Source: Bacillus sp. 7884-1 (GTDB lineage: Bacteria > Bacillota > Bacilli > Bacillales > Cytobacillaceae). From it: a DNA stretch of 45,261 bases. Under the pieces are notes generated by a model, which saw nothing but the letters and a program-made list of their open reading frames with translations, made no database searches and had not been told where the DNA came from. The position numbers and the translations under genes are program-made. This document shows, piece by piece, positions 8,136-19,409 of the stretch (its first letter is position 1; each line of letters opens with the position of its first letter). The stretch is from positions 1 through 45,261 of the forward strand of contig NZ_NPDD01000007.1 in the NCBI RefSeq assembly GCF_002272245.1, given 5' to 3'.

Positions 8136-9530
8136 ATGCAAAAAAATCCAAATCAATTACAAAGAGGTTTAGAGGAAAGACATATTACGCTAATGTCTTT
8201 AGGAGCAGCGATTGGGGTAGGTCTGTTTCTAGGGTCAGCAACTGCGATTAAGCTTGCGGGACCTGGTATTATTCTTGGGTATGCATTTGCCGGTATGATT
8301 ATGTTCTTTATAATGAGGGCGCTTGGTGAGATGGCGATTCAAAAACCAGTTGCCGGATCATTCAGTCAATATGCTCGGGACTATTTAGGCGCCTTGCCTG
8401 GTTTCCTAACAGGATGGAATTATTGGTTCTTATGGGTTGTAACGTGTATGGCTGAGATTACAGCAGCAGGAATCTACATGGAGTATTGGTTTCCTGAAGT
8501 ACCTCGCTGGATTTGGGCATTGGCCGCACTAGTGATCATGGCTTCCGTCAATTTCTTAAATGTAAAAGCCTATGGTGAACTTGAATTTTGGTTTGCGCTT
8601 ATTAAGATTATTACGATCGTATTCATGATAGTAAGTGGTCTTGGAATGATTGTATTAGGGATTGGTAATGGCGGAATTGCAACTGGTATCAGCAATCTTT
8701 GGGAGAATGGAGGAATCCTTCCGAATGGGATCACTGGTGTATTAATGTCCTTACAAATGGTTATGTTTGCATTCTTAGGTATTGAGATGATTGGGATTAC
8801 TGCCGGGGAAGTAAAGAATCCTGAAAAAACACTTTCAAGAGCGATTGATACCGTATTTTGGAGAATTCTTATTTTCTATGTAGGTGCCTTGTTTGTCATT
8901 ATGTCGATTTATCCTTGGACTGAAATTGGAGCGCAAGGCAGTCCGTTCGTTTTGACCTTTGATAAGCTTGGAATCCCTGCTGCAGCTGGAATCATAAACT
9001 TTGTTGTCTTGACCGCTGCGCTTTCATCGTGTAACGGCGGTATATTTAGTACAGCACGGATGCTATTTAACTTAGCTGAAAATGATGAGGCACCAAAGGG
9101 ATTAGGTAAATTAAACAAGAATGGTGTTCCTAGTAAAGCCGTGTTTGTTACAGCGGGTGCCCTATTAGTGGGTGTTGTTCTTAACTATTTAGTACCAGCA
9201 AAAGTATTTACATGGGTAACAGCGATTTCAACGTTTGGTGCGATATGGACTTGGTCAATGATATTATTATCTCAAATCAAGTATCGAAAGGGACTAACTC
9301 CAAATCAATTGAGAGGCTTAAAATATAAGATGCCGTTATTCCCATTCACATCTTACTTTTCATTAGCGTTCTTACTTCTAGTAGTAGGGTTAATGGCGTT
9401 TTTCCCAGATACAAGAATCGCTTTAATCGTTGGACCGCTCTGGCTCGGGATTTTAACTGCCTTCTATTATGGTAAGGGATATCATAAACGAGAAAAGGTA
9501 AAGCAGGAACGAGTTAAACAGGTCGGATAA
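8136..9530 (+). CDS. Amino acid permease, APC superfamily (ProY/YtnA-like), probable alanine uptake
   Basis: The 464-residue protein has about 12 membrane segments and the N-terminal signature of the AAT family of amino acid/proton symporters: a charged start, RHITLMSLGAAIGVGLFLGS at residues 15-34, then LAGPGIILGY, and MRALGEMA. The long central match (ISNLWENGG, VMSLQMVMFAFLGIEMIGIT, SIYPW) is strongly reminiscent of E. coli ProY and related permeases. The substrate cannot be read from sequence; the neighbouring adeR, ald and alr point to alanine, as for B. subtilis YtnA/AlaP. Two or more candidate control sites lie upstream, including a perfect cre match, and a strong terminator follows. 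Confidence 0.85.
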   Translation: MQKNPNQLQRGLEERHITLMSLGAAIGVGLFLGSATAIKLAGPGIILGYAFAGMIMFFIMRALGEMAIQKPVAGSFSQYARDYLGALPGFLTGWNYWFLWVVTCMAEITAAGIYMEYWFPEVPRWIWALAALVIMASVNFLNVKAYGELEFWFALIKIITIVFMIVSGLGMIVLGIGNGGIATGISNLWENGGILPNGITGVLMSLQMVMFAFLGIEMIGITAGEVKNPEKTLSRAIDTVFWRILIFYVGALFVIMSIYPWTEIGAQGSPFVLTFDKLGIPAAAGIINFVVLTAALSSCNGGIFSTARMLFNLAENDEAPKGLGKLNKNGVPSKAVFVTAGALLVGVVLNYLVPAKVFTWVTAISTFGAIWTWSMILLSQIKYRKGLTPNQLRGLKYKMPLFPFTSYFSLAFLLLVVGLMAFFPDTRIALIVGPLWLGILTAFYYGKGYHKREKVKQERVKQVG

Positions 9531-9535
9531 AAAAT

Positions 9536-9592
9536 AAAGCATGTTTTTGGCAGGCAATTAGTCTTCCAAGAACATGCTTTTTTACTATTTGA
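9536..9592 (+). terminator. Rho-independent terminator after the permease
   Basis: AAAGCATGTTTTTGG pairs with CCAAGAACATGCTTT (one internal mismatch) across a loop of about 16 bases, ending in a T-run. Confidence 0.85.
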
Positions 9593-9651
9593 ATTTTCTG
9601 GTATAATTTTGTTGAGTAACAAACATTTAAACACAGTAGGGAGAGGGAGTT

Positions 9652-9912
9652 TTGGAAGGTTTCTTTGGGCTGGCTTTAAATATTATCATCACCATTTATT
9701 TAGTAATTGATTCTAAAAAGCATGGTAAAAGTCCTATTCTATGGGGTATTCTAGGTTTCGTTTTTGGTGCGATTGCTTTAGGAATCTATTTAATTAAGAC
9801 CGGCCGAAAAGTGGCAGGCTGGATCATTACGATTCTTAGCATCCTAGGATATTTACTTTTAATCTTGTTATTTGGATTGGCGATTTTATTTGCAGTCGTA
9901 GGATTTTCATGA
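9652..9912 (+). CDS. Small hydrophobic membrane protein, unknown function
   Basis: The 86-residue protein has three predicted hydrophobic segments (about residues 3-18, 28-48 and 53-83) separated by short basic loops (DSKKHGKS, KTGRK). It begins with TTG behind a purine-rich GGGAGAGGGAG site. A sigma-A-like GTATAATTTT sequence lies just upstream at 9600-9610. I do not recognise a family with confidence. It is flanked by a terminator upstream and by a convergent ABC exporter, so it is probably monocistronic. Confidence 0.65.
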   Translation: MEGFFGLALNIIITIYLVIDSKKHGKSPILWGILGFVFGAIALGIYLIKTGRKVAGWIITILSILGYLLLILLFGLAILFAVVGFS

Positions 9913-9949
9913 TTTTTTTCAAAAAGGAAGGGAGTTCTCTTCCTTTTTG

Positions 9950-11071
9950 TTATCTAGCAGCAACTATCGACTTCCTTTTGTACAACCAAGACCCAAGTAT
10001 AAAGGTTGCAGCTCCCCAAAGGATCAATACTCCAATTCCAAACCAGAGTGTGCCTGAGAATAGACCTGTTTCATACACCATACTGTCTCTCAATCCTTCG
10101 GCAAAATAGGTTAGCGGAAGAATATTGGATATCGGCTGCAGCCAATCGGGCATCGTTTCAATCGGAAAGAACACGCCGCTTAAAAACATCATTACGAAGC
10201 TGACGATGTTTGCCACTCCCATATATGCATTTTGTGTTTGACTAAATGAAGAGATGAGGTAACCTAAAGCATTAAAGGAAAGAGCCCCGATTAAAAAGAC
10301 AATGAGCAAACTGAAAATATTGATGTAAAGGTTTGCGCCAAACACAAAGACCCCGATTAAAGATAACAGAAGAATTTGGACAACGCTGAATAACAGCCGC
10401 ATGACCATATCGCTTAAGCCGAAAATTCCCATTTTGGCGGGTGTCATCCTTAGTCTTTTGATTAAGCCTTTACGGCGCATTTCTACTAAATCCACCATTC
10501 CGAACATCCCGCCCTGAGCAATCGATAAAGCAATCATCCCTGTTAATAGAAAATCTGTGTAATTTAATTCGTTACTGCCACTCGTAACGGATTCAAATTG
10601 AATATCAAAGGTTGAAGCTGCACCTACAGCTGCCAGGTTTGCCTGCTGAACCAATTTATCGAGAATCGCCGATAATGCTTGCGTGGTTACGCCTTGTTCA
10701 TCTTCCTTGTTGACTACAAGGACGAAAGACGTATCCTCCGCGGATTCAGGTAAGACAATGGCTGCATCGACTTCTTTATCTTTCACCCATTGATCAGCTG
10801 TATCTCGGCTAACCGGTGCGCCACTTTTCACATCAAGGATGGACAGTTGATTGATTTGCGTTAACAGCATTTCCGAGGTCGGATTTGGATTGTCCGCTAC
10901 AATCGCAATTTCAGATTGAAATTCGTCATCTGAACTTCCGCTGAAAATCACCATAAAGATGACCATCAAAATAACAGGGAAAAAGATGCCCCAAAACCAA
11001 GCTTGTTTTTCACGAAGGGTCAATTTTAATTGCGCTGAGAACATTTTTTTAAACTGATTAAAGTTGTTCAA
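9950..11071 (-). CDS. ABC-2 type exporter permease
   Basis: The 373-residue protein has one membrane segment near residues 25-45, a large extracytoplasmic domain (about 50-175) and five membrane segments in the C-terminal half, with the conserved FLSGVFFPIETMPDWLQPIS region before the last segments. This is the ABC2_membrane layout of drug, bacteriocin or polymer exporters. The preferred start is TTG 11071, which follows the GGAGGG site and starts one base after the ATPase stop codon. An ATG at 11119 in the same frame would overlap the ATPase gene and put that site inside the coding region. It forms a two-gene operon with the ATPase upstream. The substrate is unknown. Confidence 0.88.
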   Translation of the reverse strand: MNNFNQFKKMFSAQLKLTLREKQAWFWGIFFPVILMVIFMVIFSGSSDDEFQSEIAIVADNPNPTSEMLLTQINQLSILDVKSGAPVSRDTADQWVKDKEVDAAIVLPESAEDTSFVLVVNKEDEQGVTTQALSAILDKLVQQANLAAVGAASTFDIQFESVTSGSNELNYTDFLLTGMIALSIAQGGMFGMVDLVEMRRKGLIKRLRMTPAKMGIFGLSDMVMRLLFSVVQILLLSLIGVFVFGANLYINIFSLLIVFLIGALSFNALGYLISSFSQTQNAYMGVANIVSFVMMFLSGVFFPIETMPDWLQPISNILPLTYFAEGLRDSMVYETGLFSGTLWFGIGVLILWGAATFILGSWLYKRKSIVAAR

Positions 11072-11072
11072 G

Positions 11073-12002
11073 CTAATCCCTCCATTCCTTACCCGTGAAA
11101 GCGATAAACACATCCTCAAGACTCATTTCACGAATGGAAACCTGTTCGACCTGATATTCCTTTTCCTTTGTAAATTTAAACAATTCTAAAAGTGTATCCT
11201 CAGGCTTGATGGTCCAAAGCTTCAACGTTGTACCTTCAAGCTCTGTCCGGGAAACGGAGTTAAGATTGCTAGCAAATGTATCTGCTGCCGATGCCGCTTC
11301 TTCTCCATCTAAAAAGGATAACCGAACTTCTCTTTCTTTGGTTAGTTTTTCAATGAGGGCGGAAGGGGTATCAATGGTTACAATATTACCTTGGTCAACG
11401 ATACATACTCGATCGCTTAGCTTTTCGGCTTCTTCCATATAATGTGTGGTTAAGATAGTCGTTTTTCCTAACTTCTTTAGCTCGAGAATAATATCCCATA
11501 TATGACGGCGTGCCTGTGGGTCAAGACCAGTTGTCGGTTCATCAAGGAAGATGATATCGGGATCACTAATCATCGCAAGTCCAATTGCAAGCCTTTGGCG
11601 CTGGCCGCCAGATAGTTTTATTACCTGGTTTTTACGATGTTCAGTTAAATTGATGAGTTCAAGAATTTCTTCAGTGGGTCGAGCCTTTTCGTAAAAAGTG
11701 GCGAAAAGGTCTAGATTTTCTTCAGGAGTTAATAGGTCAAACATCGCACTAGATTGGGGCTGAACACCAATCTTCATTTTAATGGCTACCGCATGTTGGC
11801 CCCAGTTCATATTTCCAAAATGTATTTCTCCGTGGTCAGGTGGTACCAAGCCTTCAATCATTTCAAGTGTGGTCGTTTTTCCAGCCCCATTTGGCCCAAT
11901 GATGGTGAAAACTTCTCCTGCCTCTACCGAGAAGCTAATGTCCTGTACAGCCCTAATGGATCCAAATGATTTTTGTAAGTTCTTTACCTCTAAAACGTTC
12001 AT
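11073..12002 (-). CDS. ABC exporter ATPase subunit
   Basis: The 309-residue ATP-binding subunit has Walker A GPNGAGKTT (residues 36-44), signature LSGGQ (130-134), Walker B IIFLDEP with D154 and E155, and the switch histidine in TTHYMEEAEKL. The C-terminal extension of about 90 residues is typical of ABC-2 exporter (DrrA/CcmA-like) ATPases. A GGCAGGAGAAG ribosome binding site precedes ATG 12002. It is translationally coupled to the permease gene. The 248-bp upstream region is shared with the divergent doxX-like gene and contains no other convincing gene. Confidence 0.92.
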   Translation of the reverse strand: MNVLEVKNLQKSFGSIRAVQDISFSVEAGEVFTIIGPNGAGKTTTLEMIEGLVPPDHGEIHFGNMNWGQHAVAIKMKIGVQPQSSAMFDLLTPEENLDLFATFYEKARPTEEILELINLTEHRKNQVIKLSGGQRQRLAIGLAMISDPDIIFLDEPTTGLDPQARRHIWDIILELKKLGKTTILTTHYMEEAEKLSDRVCIVDQGNIVTIDTPSALIEKLTKEREVRLSFLDGEEAASAADTFASNLNSVSRTELEGTTLKLWTIKPEDTLLELFKFTKEKEYQVEQVSIREMSLEDVFIAFTGKEWRD

Positions 12003-12250
12003 TTCTTCTCCTGCCTTTCCTTGACACTTCGAGCTATTGTGGGATACAAGGTGCCCTGTTTTTGTATATGTTCAGGAGGAGGAATTCATTCGAACTTTGT
12101 ATACATTACTTGTATTTAGAGATGTTCAACATTCAGTCATAACTTTTCAAACAAACTGTGAACTTAACACTACACCTATGTTATTAACGCTCGAAACCTA
12201 ATATAGTGTAAGTATAAAGAACAAACAAATTTTGAAAGGCGGAATGACTT

Positions 12251-12754
12251 ATGTTTAACAATTTTTTAAGAGAAAATAAGATCTCTGCAGCTATTTTAAC
12301 AATCATCCGTTTATACCTCGGCTACGCTTGGTTCACAGCAGGTTTTCATAAAATTACAGGCGGCTTCGACGCATCTGGCTTCCTAAAAGGAGCGATTGCA
12401 AATCCTGTAAAAGGTCCAGATGGCAATATGGTTTACAGCTGGTACGTTAACTTCTTAGAAAGCTTTGCTTTACCAAACATTGATGTGTTTAACTTCATCG
12501 TTCCTTGGGGCGAAACATTAATTGGCTTAGGACTTCTATTAGGATGCTTAACAACAGCAGCGATGTTCTTTGGTCTCGTAATGAACTTCTCTTTCTTCCT
12601 AGCAGGAACAGTATCTCATAACCCAACAGACATTTTCTTAGGCTTCGTCATCTTAACTGCAGGCTTCAACGCAGGTAAATACGGTTTAGACTACTGGGTA
12701 GTACCTTTCATCAACAAAACAGTTAGAAAAAATAAAGCAAAAGCAACAGCTTAA
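12251..12754 (+). CDS. DoxX-family integral membrane protein
   Basis: The complete 167-residue protein has four hydrophobic segments: LTIIRLYLGYAWFTAGFHKI near the start, the NFIVPWGETLIGLGLLLGC segment, and two more before the lysine-rich C-terminus. These match the DoxX layout (conserved R in helix 1, G-W-F-x-x-G-x-x-K pattern, central GE). DoxX/CatD-type proteins are reported in redox homeostasis complexes in Bacillus, but none of those partners is in this window. It is a close paralogue of the fragment at 1-233. An AAAGGCGG ribosome binding site precedes the ATG, and a TAATAT box at 12199-12204 may be part of its promoter. Confidence 0.88.
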   Translation: MFNNFLRENKISAAILTIIRLYLGYAWFTAGFHKITGGFDASGFLKGAIANPVKGPDGNMVYSWYVNFLESFALPNIDVFNFIVPWGETLIGLGLLLGCLTTAAMFFGLVMNFSFFLAGTVSHNPTDIFLGFVILTAGFNAGKYGLDYWVVPFINKTVRKNKAKATA

Positions 12755-12767
12755 AGTAAGAAACAAA

Positions 12768-12801
12768 AAGACGATTCGGTCCCCCTCGAATCGTCTTTTT
12801 T
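12768..12801 (+). terminator. Rho-independent terminator of the second doxX-like gene
   Basis: The stem AAGACGATTCG / CGAATCGTCTT with loop GTCCCCCT is followed by a T-run. It is near-identical to the terminator at 257-289. Confidence 0.9.
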
Positions 12802-13122
12802 ATGCTGAACACTACCTCGTGATTTCGAGGTAAGGTAAATTCTTCTTCTACTATTATCTGATTTTACTAAAATAACCTCAACAAACGTCATTATGCTTAT
12901 ACCGAAATTCAGTAGATTTTAAGGGTTAAATTCCTATTAACCTACCGTTTTAACAACGTAACACTATTATTTACTACGTTACCAGAGTATAATTTTACCA
13001 AATAATAAAAGTCTGATAATTACCAATATACTATTATATTTTTAGTAAAATATATAATGAAAGCATTTACTTTTAGTAAAACTACCATTATAATAATCCT
13101 ATAAACTACTAGGAGGGTTAGA
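12802..13122 (+). promoter_or_regulatory. AT-rich regulatory region before the first sugar-binding protein
   Basis: This gene-less stretch holds a small hairpin CCTCG-TGATTT-CGAGG (about 12813-12828), three copies of the near-palindrome TTTTA(C/G)TAAAA at 12862-12872, 13040-13050 and 13071-13081, and a GTAAC...GTTAC inverted repeat near 12956-12981. A TATAAT box lies at 13053-13058 with a cre-like operator directly after it. No convincing -35 hexamer is visible, which fits activator dependence. The YesN-type regulator of the cluster is a candidate. Confidence 0.6.
13057..13071 (+). promoter_or_regulatory. cre/LacI-type operator overlapping the -10 box
   Basis: ATGAAAGCATTTACT matches the cre consensus except for A in place of the central G, and overlaps the end of TATAAT (13053-13058). 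The same arrangement, TATAATGAAAGC, recurs at 26023-26034 before the paralogous binding-protein gene. It could be read by CcpA or by the LacI-type protein encoded at 22016. Confidence 0.55.
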
Positions 13123-14358
13123 ATGAAGACATCAAAAATGAAATTTTTATTTCTTTTTACAATTGTAGCAGCACTGCTCTTATCAGCTTGCAGTTCATCC
13201 GATACAAAAGGTGAGGAAGCAAAGGACGGCAAAGTCAAGTTAAGGTTTGCAACGTGGGATGTAGGTGACGATGTCGAGCTTCAACAAGGATTAATCGATG
13301 AATTTAATGCGAAAAATAGCGATATAGAAGTAGTTTTGGAAGCTTATGGCGGTGATTATGACACTAAGATTACTGCAGGTATTGGTGCTAAGGATGCTCC
13401 AGATATCATGTATATGTGGAATTACCCTCAATATAAAGATGCTCTTGAACCGCTCGATTCTTATATAAAAGATAGAGGGGAAGAGTACAAGAGTAACTTT
13501 TATGAAGCATTATGGAACTACAACTCCGTCGGAGAGGATATTTACGGTCTCCCAGTAGGTTATACAACACATGTTGTTTACTATAATAAAGATCTTTTTG
13601 ATGCAGCAGGAATTGAATATCCTCAAGCTGGCTGGACATGGGAAGATTTACAGCAGGCTGCTAAGAAGCTAACAGATAAAGAAAAGAAAATCACTGGATT
13701 TGCTTTCCCAGGTCAACCTGACCCCTATGATTTTGAAATGTATTTATGGGGCAATGGTACTTCTTATGTAGATAGTAAAGGCAAATTAGATGGAAATTTG
13801 AATTCCAAAAAGTCAATTGAAACGTTTACGATGTTCCAAAATATGCTCGAAGACGGTATCGCGATTACCACTGAAGGCTATGGTGATACCGAGATGAAAA
13901 CAGGCAGAGTAGGTATGCTTGTTAATGGTGCTTGGTATCTGTCCGCATTTGAGGAAGCTGGTATTAACTATGGGGTGGTTGAAATTCCTTCATTTGGAGA
14001 TAACCCAAGTGCAAGTATCGTTAGTTCTTCTGGTATTGCGATGTCAAAGGATTCTAAGCATAAAGAAGCGGCATTTAAATTTATGGAGTTTTGGACAGGG
14101 GAACAAGCAAATAAAGCACGACTCTCCTTTGAACTTCCAGTATTAAAAAGCGTAGTTGAATCAGAAAAGCTGCAAGAAGATCCAATTAAGAAGGTCTTTT
14201 ACAACATGCTGGAACAAAGTGAAGGATTTACACCAACATCGTTTGTAACAGAGGACTGGAGTAAGTTGTCAGATGATTTAAGTTTAGTCTTTGAACAAAT
14301 CTTTAATCCAAGTACACGTGTTGATCCTAAAGAAGCTTTAAATAGTGTAGCTAAGTAG
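13123..14358 (+). CDS. Sugar ABC transporter substrate-binding lipoprotein
   Basis: The 411-residue family 1 extracellular solute-binding protein has a signal peptide with lipobox LLLSAC, so C23 becomes the lipidated residue that anchors it outside the membrane. The RFATWD start, the DIMYMWN motif and the GYTTHVVYYNKDLFDAAG motif are typical of CUT1 carbohydrate importers. An AGGAGGG site precedes the ATG. It is the first gene of an importer operon with two permeases; a hairpin with T-run between them probably gives more binding protein than permease. A paralogue lies at 26073. The nearby GH2 and GH63-like enzymes suggest a galactose-containing oligosaccharide or glycoside as ligand. Confidence 0.92.
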   Translation: MKTSKMKFLFLFTIVAALLLSACSSSDTKGEEAKDGKVKLRFATWDVGDDVELQQGLIDEFNAKNSDIEVVLEAYGGDYDTKITAGIGAKDAPDIMYMWNYPQYKDALEPLDSYIKDRGEEYKSNFYEALWNYNSVGEDIYGLPVGYTTHVVYYNKDLFDAAGIEYPQAGWTWEDLQQAAKKLTDKEKKITGFAFPGQPDPYDFEMYLWGNGTSYVDSKGKLDGNLNSKKSIETFTMFQNMLEDGIAITTEGYGDTEMKTGRVGMLVNGAWYLSAFEEAGINYGVVEIPSFGDNPSASIVSSSGIAMSKDSKHKEAAFKFMEFWTGEQANKARLSFELPVLKSVVESEKLQEDPIKKVFYNMLEQSEGFTPTSFVTEDWSKLSDDLSLVFEQIFNPSTRVDPKEALNSVAK

Positions 14359-14375
14359 GATTGTCCATTGATCTG

Positions 14376-14416
14376 AATGAGAATATATCATGGCAGCATG
14401 ATATATTCTCATTTTT
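14376..14416 (+). terminator. Intercistronic hairpin/terminator between binding protein and permease
   Basis: A long stem (left arm about 14376-14393, right arm about 14397-14413) with a four-base loop ends in ATTTTTA. Its position inside an importer operon suggests partial termination or 3'-end protection of the upstream message. Confidence 0.75.
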
Positions 14417-14479
14417 AAAAAGTATAAACGAAAATGGATTTCATTTTCTAAAAAGGTCAAACCATTAAGAGGGAAATAT

Positions 14480-15418
14480 ATGTTTACTAAAAAGAACAAA
14501 CAAAAGAAATTTACATTAGTCCGTAAAAGAGTACCCTTTTTATTTATTTTACCTTGGATCATCGGCTTTATTGTTTTTACATTAGGACCTTTAGTTTTTT
14601 CATTAATCATGAGTCTATTTGATTGGCCAATTGCTGGCGAAGCGAAGTTCATTGGACTTGATAACTTTAAGAAGATGTTTACGGCTGATCCCCAGTTTTA
14701 TGATTCGCTCGCAATCACCTTGAAGTTCGCATTAATATTTGTTCCATTAAACCTCTTTGTTGCTTTGGTGCTGGCGCTGCTTATTACGCAGCCAATCAAA
14801 GGGATTAAAGTATTCAGGACAATCTTCTATCTTCCGGCTGTTGTATCCGGTGTGGCAGTGTCCATTGTATGGGGTTGGATGTTTAACTCTGAGTATGGAG
14901 TTTTAAATTATATATTATCATTACTTGGTATAGAAGGACCAAACTGGCTGATTGATCCAAAGTGGGCTATTGTAACCATCGTGATTGCAAGTGCTTGGGG
15001 AGTCGGGACCATGATGTTAATTTTCTATACAGATATTAAAGGGATTCCACATGAAATGTATGAAGCTGCCTCCATTGATGGTGCAGGTCCGATCAGACAG
15101 TTCGTTAGCATAACAATTCCTACGATTACACCTACAATCCTATTTAATATCATCACTTCCGTTATTGCAGCATTGCAGCAATTAACGTTAGTGTTGCTAT
15201 TAACAGGTGGCGGTCCATTAAAATCGACCTATTTCTACGGACTATTTGTCTACAACAATGCCTTTAAGCATCATGAACTCGGTTATGCCAGTGCAAATGC
15301 TTGGTTTATGTTTATCATCATCCTGATATTGACGATGATTATCTTTAAGTCATCCTCTGCATGGGTATTCTATGAGGCTGAAGTGAAAAAGGAAAGAAAA
15401 GGAAGGAAAAGAAAATGA
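14480..15418 (+). CDS. Carbohydrate ABC permease, MalF/UgpA type
   Basis: The 312-residue inner-membrane permease has six membrane segments. The EAA loop that contacts the ATPase is EMYEAASIDGAGPIRQF, close to the CUT1 consensus. It pairs with the next gene, with which it overlaps by four bases (ATGA), as usual for the two permease halves. No ATPase gene is present in the operon or window. Bacillus CUT1 importers commonly share one MsmX-type ATPase encoded elsewhere, which is inferred here. Confidence 0.93.
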   Translation: MFTKKNKQKKFTLVRKRVPFLFILPWIIGFIVFTLGPLVFSLIMSLFDWPIAGEAKFIGLDNFKKMFTADPQFYDSLAITLKFALIFVPLNLFVALVLALLITQPIKGIKVFRTIFYLPAVVSGVAVSIVWGWMFNSEYGVLNYILSLLGIEGPNWLIDPKWAIVTIVIASAWGVGTMMLIFYTDIKGIPHEMYEAASIDGAGPIRQFVSITIPTITPTILFNIITSVIAALQQLTLVLLLTGGGPLKSTYFYGLFVYNNAFKHHELGYASANAWFMFIIILILTMIIFKSSSAWVFYEAEVKKERKGRKRK

Positions 15419-16236
15419 AGATAACCCGAAAACATAAAATCATTGTTTATAGCATTCTTGTCCTCTTTTCTCTTTATTTCCTATTTCCGTTTATCTGGGC
15501 ACTTATTACAGCACTAAAATCAGAAACAGAAGTATTTAGCTTTCCGCCCAAATTCGTTCCTGATGTACCACTAGTAAGTAATTTTATGGATGCTTGGAAT
15601 AGCCAGCCATTTGGAACCTATTTTAAAAACTCAATGATAGTTACCGTGTTGACGACCATCGGTCAGATAATTTCCTGTTCCTTAGTTGCGTATGGTTTTG
15701 CACGGTATGACTTTAAATACAAGAATATTCTCTTTATGCTTCTGCTATCCACCATGATGATTCCGTGGGATGTTACGATGATCCCTCTTTATATGGAATT
15801 TAACATGTTTGGCTGGATCAATACGTTAAAACCACTGATCGTTCCTGCCTTCTTCGGATCAGCTTATAATATCTTTTTGCTAAGGCAGTTTTTAATGAAC
15901 ATTCCTAAAGATTTAGAAAATGCAGCGAGAATTGATGGAGCAAATGAGTTCCAAATCTTTTATAAAATTTTCTTACCTATCATGAAGGCTCCTCTAACTT
16001 TGATTGCTGTATTAAATATCATTTTGGTTTGGAATGACTACTTAGGTCCACTTATTTATTTAAATGACCAATCTAAATATACGATGGCACTTGGTTTAGC
16101 TTCATTCCAAGGTGTACATGAGCTTCAAATTATTCCAATTATGGCGATGACACTCGTTATGATTATCCCGCCAGTAATCGTTTTTGCCTTTGCACAGAAA
16201 TACATTGTTGAAGGAATAAGCGGCTCTATCAAGTAA
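15415..16236 (+). CDS. Carbohydrate ABC permease, MalG/UgpE type
   Basis: The 273-residue second permease half has six membrane segments and the EAA loop DLENAARIDGANEFQIF. Its start overlaps the stop of the upstream permease, indicating translational coupling. It is followed 21 bp later by the beta-galactosidase gene with its own GGAGGAAG ribosome binding site, so importer and hydrolase are probably on one transcript. Confidence 0.93.
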   Translation: MKITRKHKIIVYSILVLFSLYFLFPFIWALITALKSETEVFSFPPKFVPDVPLVSNFMDAWNSQPFGTYFKNSMIVTVLTTIGQIISCSLVAYGFARYDFKYKNILFMLLLSTMMIPWDVTMIPLYMEFNMFGWINTLKPLIVPAFFGSAYNIFLLRQFLMNIPKDLENAARIDGANEFQIFYKIFLPIMKAPLTLIAVLNIILVWNDYLGPLIYLNDQSKYTMALGLASFQGVHELQIIPIMAMTLVMIIPPVIVFAFAQKYIVEGISGSIK

Positions 16237-16239
16237 TAA

Positions 16240-19320
<3,081 letters not shown>

Positions 19321-19324
19321 AAAA

Positions 19325-19357
19325 TTCAAAAGCAGGGGAAACCCTGCTTATTTGAAA
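19325..19357 (+). terminator. Hairpin after the beta-galactosidase gene
   Basis: A TTCAAAAGCAGGG arm and a CCCTGCTTATTTGAA arm form an interrupted stem with a GAAA tetraloop. There is no good T-run, so it may be a weak terminator or an mRNA-stabilising hairpin. Confidence 0.5.
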
Positions 19358-19360
19358 TAT

Positions 19361-19389
19361 GTCCAGCTCCAGCGCCCAGCGGCTAGTTC
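19361..19389 (+). repeat. Short GC-rich sequence resembling a dispersed Bacillaceae repeat
   Basis: The segment beginning GTCCAGCTCCAGCGCCCAGC is clearly richer in GC than its surroundings and lies between lacZ and the next hydrolase. From memory, closely similar TCTAGCTCCAGCGCC-type sequences are scattered in intergenic regions of many Bacillus genomes. I could not verify copy number. An upstream ATG (19359) lies at its edge and would wrongly extend the next gene. Confidence 0.45.
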
Positions 19390-19409
19390 AAATGACAAGG
19401 AGAAATAGG

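Noticed and set aside
12070..12209. Small plus-strand frame after AGGAGGAGGAATTC near 12080
   Set aside because: The frame has no ATG/GTG/TTG at workable spacing from the purine-rich sequence, only ATT; the region is better read as the doxX/exporter regulatory region.
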